DNA of 64,000 bases from Owenia fusiformis (lineage: Eukaryota; Annelida; Polychaeta; Sabellida; Oweniidae), in the NCBI GenBank assembly GCA_903813345.2, contig CAIIXF020000003.1, positions 29,963,248-30,027,247 on the forward strand, given 5' to 3'. Below the pieces are notes generated by a model that saw nothing but the letters and a program-made list of their open reading frames with translations, was not told the origin of the DNA and ran no database searches. The stretch's first letter is position 1. Each line of letters opens with the position of its first letter. This document shows positions 60,281 to 64,000 of the stretch, in pieces. Both the position numbers and the translations under genes were made by a program.

Positions 60281-61140
60281 ATTGGATAAGGCAGAAAAAC
60301 TATGAAGAATATTGAATGAGGCTGAAAATGCTGTTTTTAGTCATATTCCTGTATAAATGGATTTTCAATTTTTGTTTAATATCAGGGTCAGGGATACACA
60401 GCCTCAAAAATTTGAAGTTTGGGAATTGCATTTTATCATGACTTTATTTGAGGTTTTCCCATGCTGTAGACAGGATCCAGGAATGTGTACAAGAAAAATA
60501 GACTTGCCCTGAATTAAACACCTCTGAAAAAGTTCTTATGTATCAGTAGGTCACTTATATACAGATTTGTTTATTGTGTTCTTTTTTTTGGACATGCTGT
60601 TAAACATCACTACCCTTTGTAATAGGTTGAGGCTATCTATACTCTCGAGGTAAATGAAATATTTTGTTCAATCAGAATATCGAGGAATATGTGCTCTTAA
60701 AATATGACTGACTAAATTCTGTCTTAGTGGAGCTAACATTCATTCTCACATTTAAATTCTCAGAATGGCAATGCTGGAAACTGCTTTGCTTTTGGAATGT
60801 CAAATCTTCTGTCATAGTTAGAGGGCAAGAGGGATTTTAATCAATGGGGAAACAGGGTGAAAAATCACTATTGTCTGCATCTGGAGGTTCAAGATTCAAG
60901 TGGTTCAAGTGGTTGAAATAACAAAATATCATAAACTACATTTATAGAGATACTATACTCTCCGTGCATGATTAGACCATTGAAAGAGAGGAGGGGAATG
61001 CACTTTGAGATGCAATACAAAAATGAAGACATATGGTTGAATTTGTACCAATAACATTCTCTTGATCAATTGTCTTAACCCCCCCCCCCCTCAATACCTG
61101 TCTCCCCTACATGTGAAGTTGATTAATTTCTTAGAGGGGC

Positions 61141-61180
61141 AGTGAAGTCATGACATCTAAAGAGTAAATTAAAGATGTAT
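61141..61180 (+). repeat. LINE 3'-terminus scrap
   Basis: GTCATGACATCTAAAGAGT (61147-61165) is identical to the complement of the LINE 3' end at about 37636-37654 and is followed by AAATTAAAGATGTAT, comparable to AATAAAAGATATAT there. No coding part accompanies it. Confidence 0.6.
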
Positions 61181-64000
61181 AAGGGGAGCCAAGCTTGATG
61201 ACTTGGATATCCTTACATCGATATGTTAGTACAGTATGGATACCTGCCCAAGTTATTTTTCATTCCACGTTGCCTACCTTGATGAATTAGAAACATGTGA
61301 GTTCAAATATTTGCTGTTTCTGACCTTTTCATTGACCACCAATAGTTCATGATACACTCTGTTGTGTTGAGACAGATGTAAAACTACTTGTTGCCATGTG
61401 TTACTATGGTAACATGCTGTTTCTCATCTTGGATACATCCAACCACTTTATATGTTTCTTAATTTCTTATTTACTTCCCTAAATATCTTTTGTTTAGAAT
61501 ACTGCCTCACAAATTTTCTTCTCAAAGTCATAAATTAAAAGATAAAGTCAGGGAAAGTTACAGTGAATTATTTAAATTAATTTGCTACATGTATTTGATA
61601 TATCTCTCTGTATCTAACTTGTCTAGCCCGCCTCCTTATAGAAAAATGTATTATTAAGTCATACATGTTTGAACAATTTCTTATTCCTATGCATTTTATC
61701 TTATGAACTTTCATAAAAAGGATGAACCCATCATGATAAACCATGACATCTCATTTCTTCTCAGTCTTGAGATGTTTCAGGTGAAACAGAAAGATGCTAT
61801 GAGTATCAAAATGGGATGAACCAAATAAGGAGACATAGTACTTATCTTTCTCAATATTATGACACAACACCTGTAATTAAGTCCATTTATAATCAGCCAA
61901 TTAAGGTGTCAAAATCAGGTACTATTGTTTTGAAGGATTATAATGGAATCTTACCCTGTGAGGTGATAAGATTAGGGAGAAGACATGTTAGTCTTCTTGT
62001 GAGTTAGTCTTGGTCAGTGGGAGTAAATTTGGGGGGGGGGGGTCAGAAACTTGATGCAAGGTCTATAGAGTAAAATATAGAAGTGACAATATAATAGGAT
62101 TATTTAAACCTGATCATGAGTAAACATAGCAGACAGGGAAAATATCAACTAGATGGGAGTTGAGAAACAAGTTTTTATTCAACCTGATTAACATCAGGGG
62201 TGGACCCAGAATTTTGCGAAACTTCATATTTAATTTTTTTTATTCCATTTAAGAAAAAATTTGTAAATTGAATATCTGCTTTCAAACCTCTTCTAGATCC
62301 ACCAGTGTACAAATGCTATAATGAAGTGCAGTTTCCCATTTGGGGAATCTTAAAATGGCCAAACTCTGTAACCACCCCTGATTAGTCCTCAAGGGTTTCA
62401 CCAGTGCATCAATCCTCAGTAGTGTGAAAGCAAAGATCAGGTTAACAGGGAAATAGAGATAGGGAAGGATATATACTGCAGTAGAGGAATAAAGATATTG
62501 GAGATACATACAGGAGATATAGCAGATGGATACTCGGATATAAAATCACTAATATGGATTTATGAGGATATAATCTCATTTCCTTTCAATTTTATGTCAA
62601 TTAGAAATATTAAAGGAGCTATTAGGTCAATGTTTTCTGTGTTATGTGATACCTTCAATCTGGAGTGGAATTAAAAGTAAATGGATTAGATGTTAATTTA
62701 CATATTAAATATGTGGATTAATGCATAGGATAATGCAGAAAGTATCATATCAGCAAGGCAACTAAAACAACAAAAACTATTCTGATTTCTCAAAAAGTTT
62801 ATAACAAGGAAGTTTAGAGAATGCAGTGTTGCAATGAGGACAAAACAACAAAGAGTAAGTCATTCATAATTCAATATTGTTTCATTGGCCATTCAAGTAA
62901 ATCACCATCCCTGGTCAGTAAATGCCTAATATGGTCAAAATTGTGGTTTCTATGTTTTGTTGGTGTTTTTACTGAACTAATGTTGTGGTTTGTATGGTGA
63001 TACAAAACCTCATACTTCCTGAATTTGAAATTCTGGGCCGAAATTCTAAACCGAATTAGGAGATGCTGAGATAATGAAACGTAATATTATATCTTAAAAT
63101 CAATTAATTCACTAATTAACACAATTAATTAGCAATTAATTCAAGAACGTCTGGAAAAGTTGAACAACTCAAAATTTAGCATCATTGTCATAGTTCTGTA
63201 TGAAAATACATTTTCCCAAAATGCTAGCTTTCACACATACAAATATGTCAAGAAGACTAGCTAGGTAAGTAGATTATTGACGTGAATTCTTGAAGTCAGC
63301 ATTTTCCTTCTATATCTGCAATCTGGCATCCTAATAATTCTCATCTCTTTGAAACCATGGTGAATGTTACAGTATAGTTTTATCAAATTCCAAGATTTAT
63401 GCATTCTGATGTACCATAGTCCCCCTTTCATCTACGACTTGCAGAGTCTGTAGATATCACAATGAGATTTATGATGTATACATGCAGTTTTCAGCAACCA
63501 GAATACTTTGTCAAACATGATATCAAAACCATAAATCCTTCTCAACATACAATGAACCATGCAGTACATGTATACATGTATGTAAGATTCTACCCTGGGG
63601 CTCAGACACTAGTAGAACTTACTACACTCTTATTGGGATAGATAAAATTACACAAAATGTTCACATAAGTAACTGTATTGTGAGTTTGAATATGATAAAG
63701 GTGCCAGATACTTATGAAGGTATAAAAGTCTCAGGCTGCAGTTCTGATTAGGTAGCAAATTTTGATTGTTTCATTCTGGTTGGGTAATGCTATCGATCAA
63801 AGGATTACTTCATATTTAAAGTGAGTTGATGAAGCTTTCTTTTAAGAATTGAAGTTTTGAAAAGGGTAGTAAGATAGACTACTGACTACACCCCCCCTCT
63901 TAGGATAATGGTTAGAATTATATAGAGTTGCAGAATAGTATGTTATGTAATTTAACATTTGGAATAAGTAAAACCTAAGCATGGTATTATCTGGAAATGT

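Larger units (their letters stand above)
55772..64000 (+). other. Start of the next intron (over 8.2 kb)
   Basis: No phase-2 exon of the host gene was found. Poly-C tracts lie at about 56217, 58449 and 61079 and a poly-G tract at about 62031. A minus-strand 112-codon frame at 57003-57341 and others are of chance length. A small possible gene, a LINE 3'-end scrap and a possible exon at 61781-61998 are reported separately. Confidence 0.6.

Overview
The window is eukaryotic, AT-rich DNA from an animal, most likely a marine invertebrate. Support comes from exons with GT..AG borders separated by very long introns, a heavy load of non-LTR and TIR transposon relics, and many TACATGTA-type palindromes. 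I could not fix the phylum. There are no bacterial-style operons, and I see no tRNA or rRNA genes and no CRISPR array.

One protein-coding gene spans most of the window on the + strand. Four exons (3815-4051, 43396-44134, 51077-51229, 55648-55771) have splice phases that join without conflict (0/0, 0/1, 1/1, 1/2). Together they encode the N-terminal part of a protein that I recognise as the KIAA1755 / PLEKHG4 (puratrophin-1) / ARHGEF40 (Solo) family of Rho-GEF-related proteins, ending at the start of the SEC14/CRAL-TRIO-like domain. The first coding exon lies upstream of 3815 and the rest of the gene lies beyond 64000. The introns are about 39.3, 6.9 and 4.4 kb, plus more than 8.2 kb after the last exon.

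Almost everything else is repeat material inside or just before this gene. 1-906: 3' end of a non-LTR retrotransposon, abutting a 29-bp minisatellite. 2641-3250: TIR element. The first big intron holds minisatellites, a 298-bp tandem duplication, a pogo-like element split by a 1.75-kb TIR element (13.65-15.61 kb), a 33-bp satellite that resembles the LINE 3' terminus (16.07-16.77 kb), a 2.76-kb tandem duplication (17.32-22.85 kb), a 66-bp satellite carrying RFX X-box-like motifs (31.25-31.74 kb), a second LINE copy on the minus strand (37.62-39.11 kb), a mariner-like MITE (39.46-40.08 kb) and a 2.8-kb TIR element with two hairpin units nested in it (40.28-43.10 kb). The second intron holds a small MITE with a clean 5-bp target duplication, foldback DNA around a possible Crypton-type gene fragment, a pogo-like MITE and a 694-bp piggyBac-like element flanked by TTAA.

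The least expected signals are: a cluster of X-box-type palindromes inside the coding sequence of the large exon and again in an intronic satellite; the satellite that looks built from a LINE 3' end; and the nested and paired hairpin elements. All homology statements come from recognition by eye; no database search was run.
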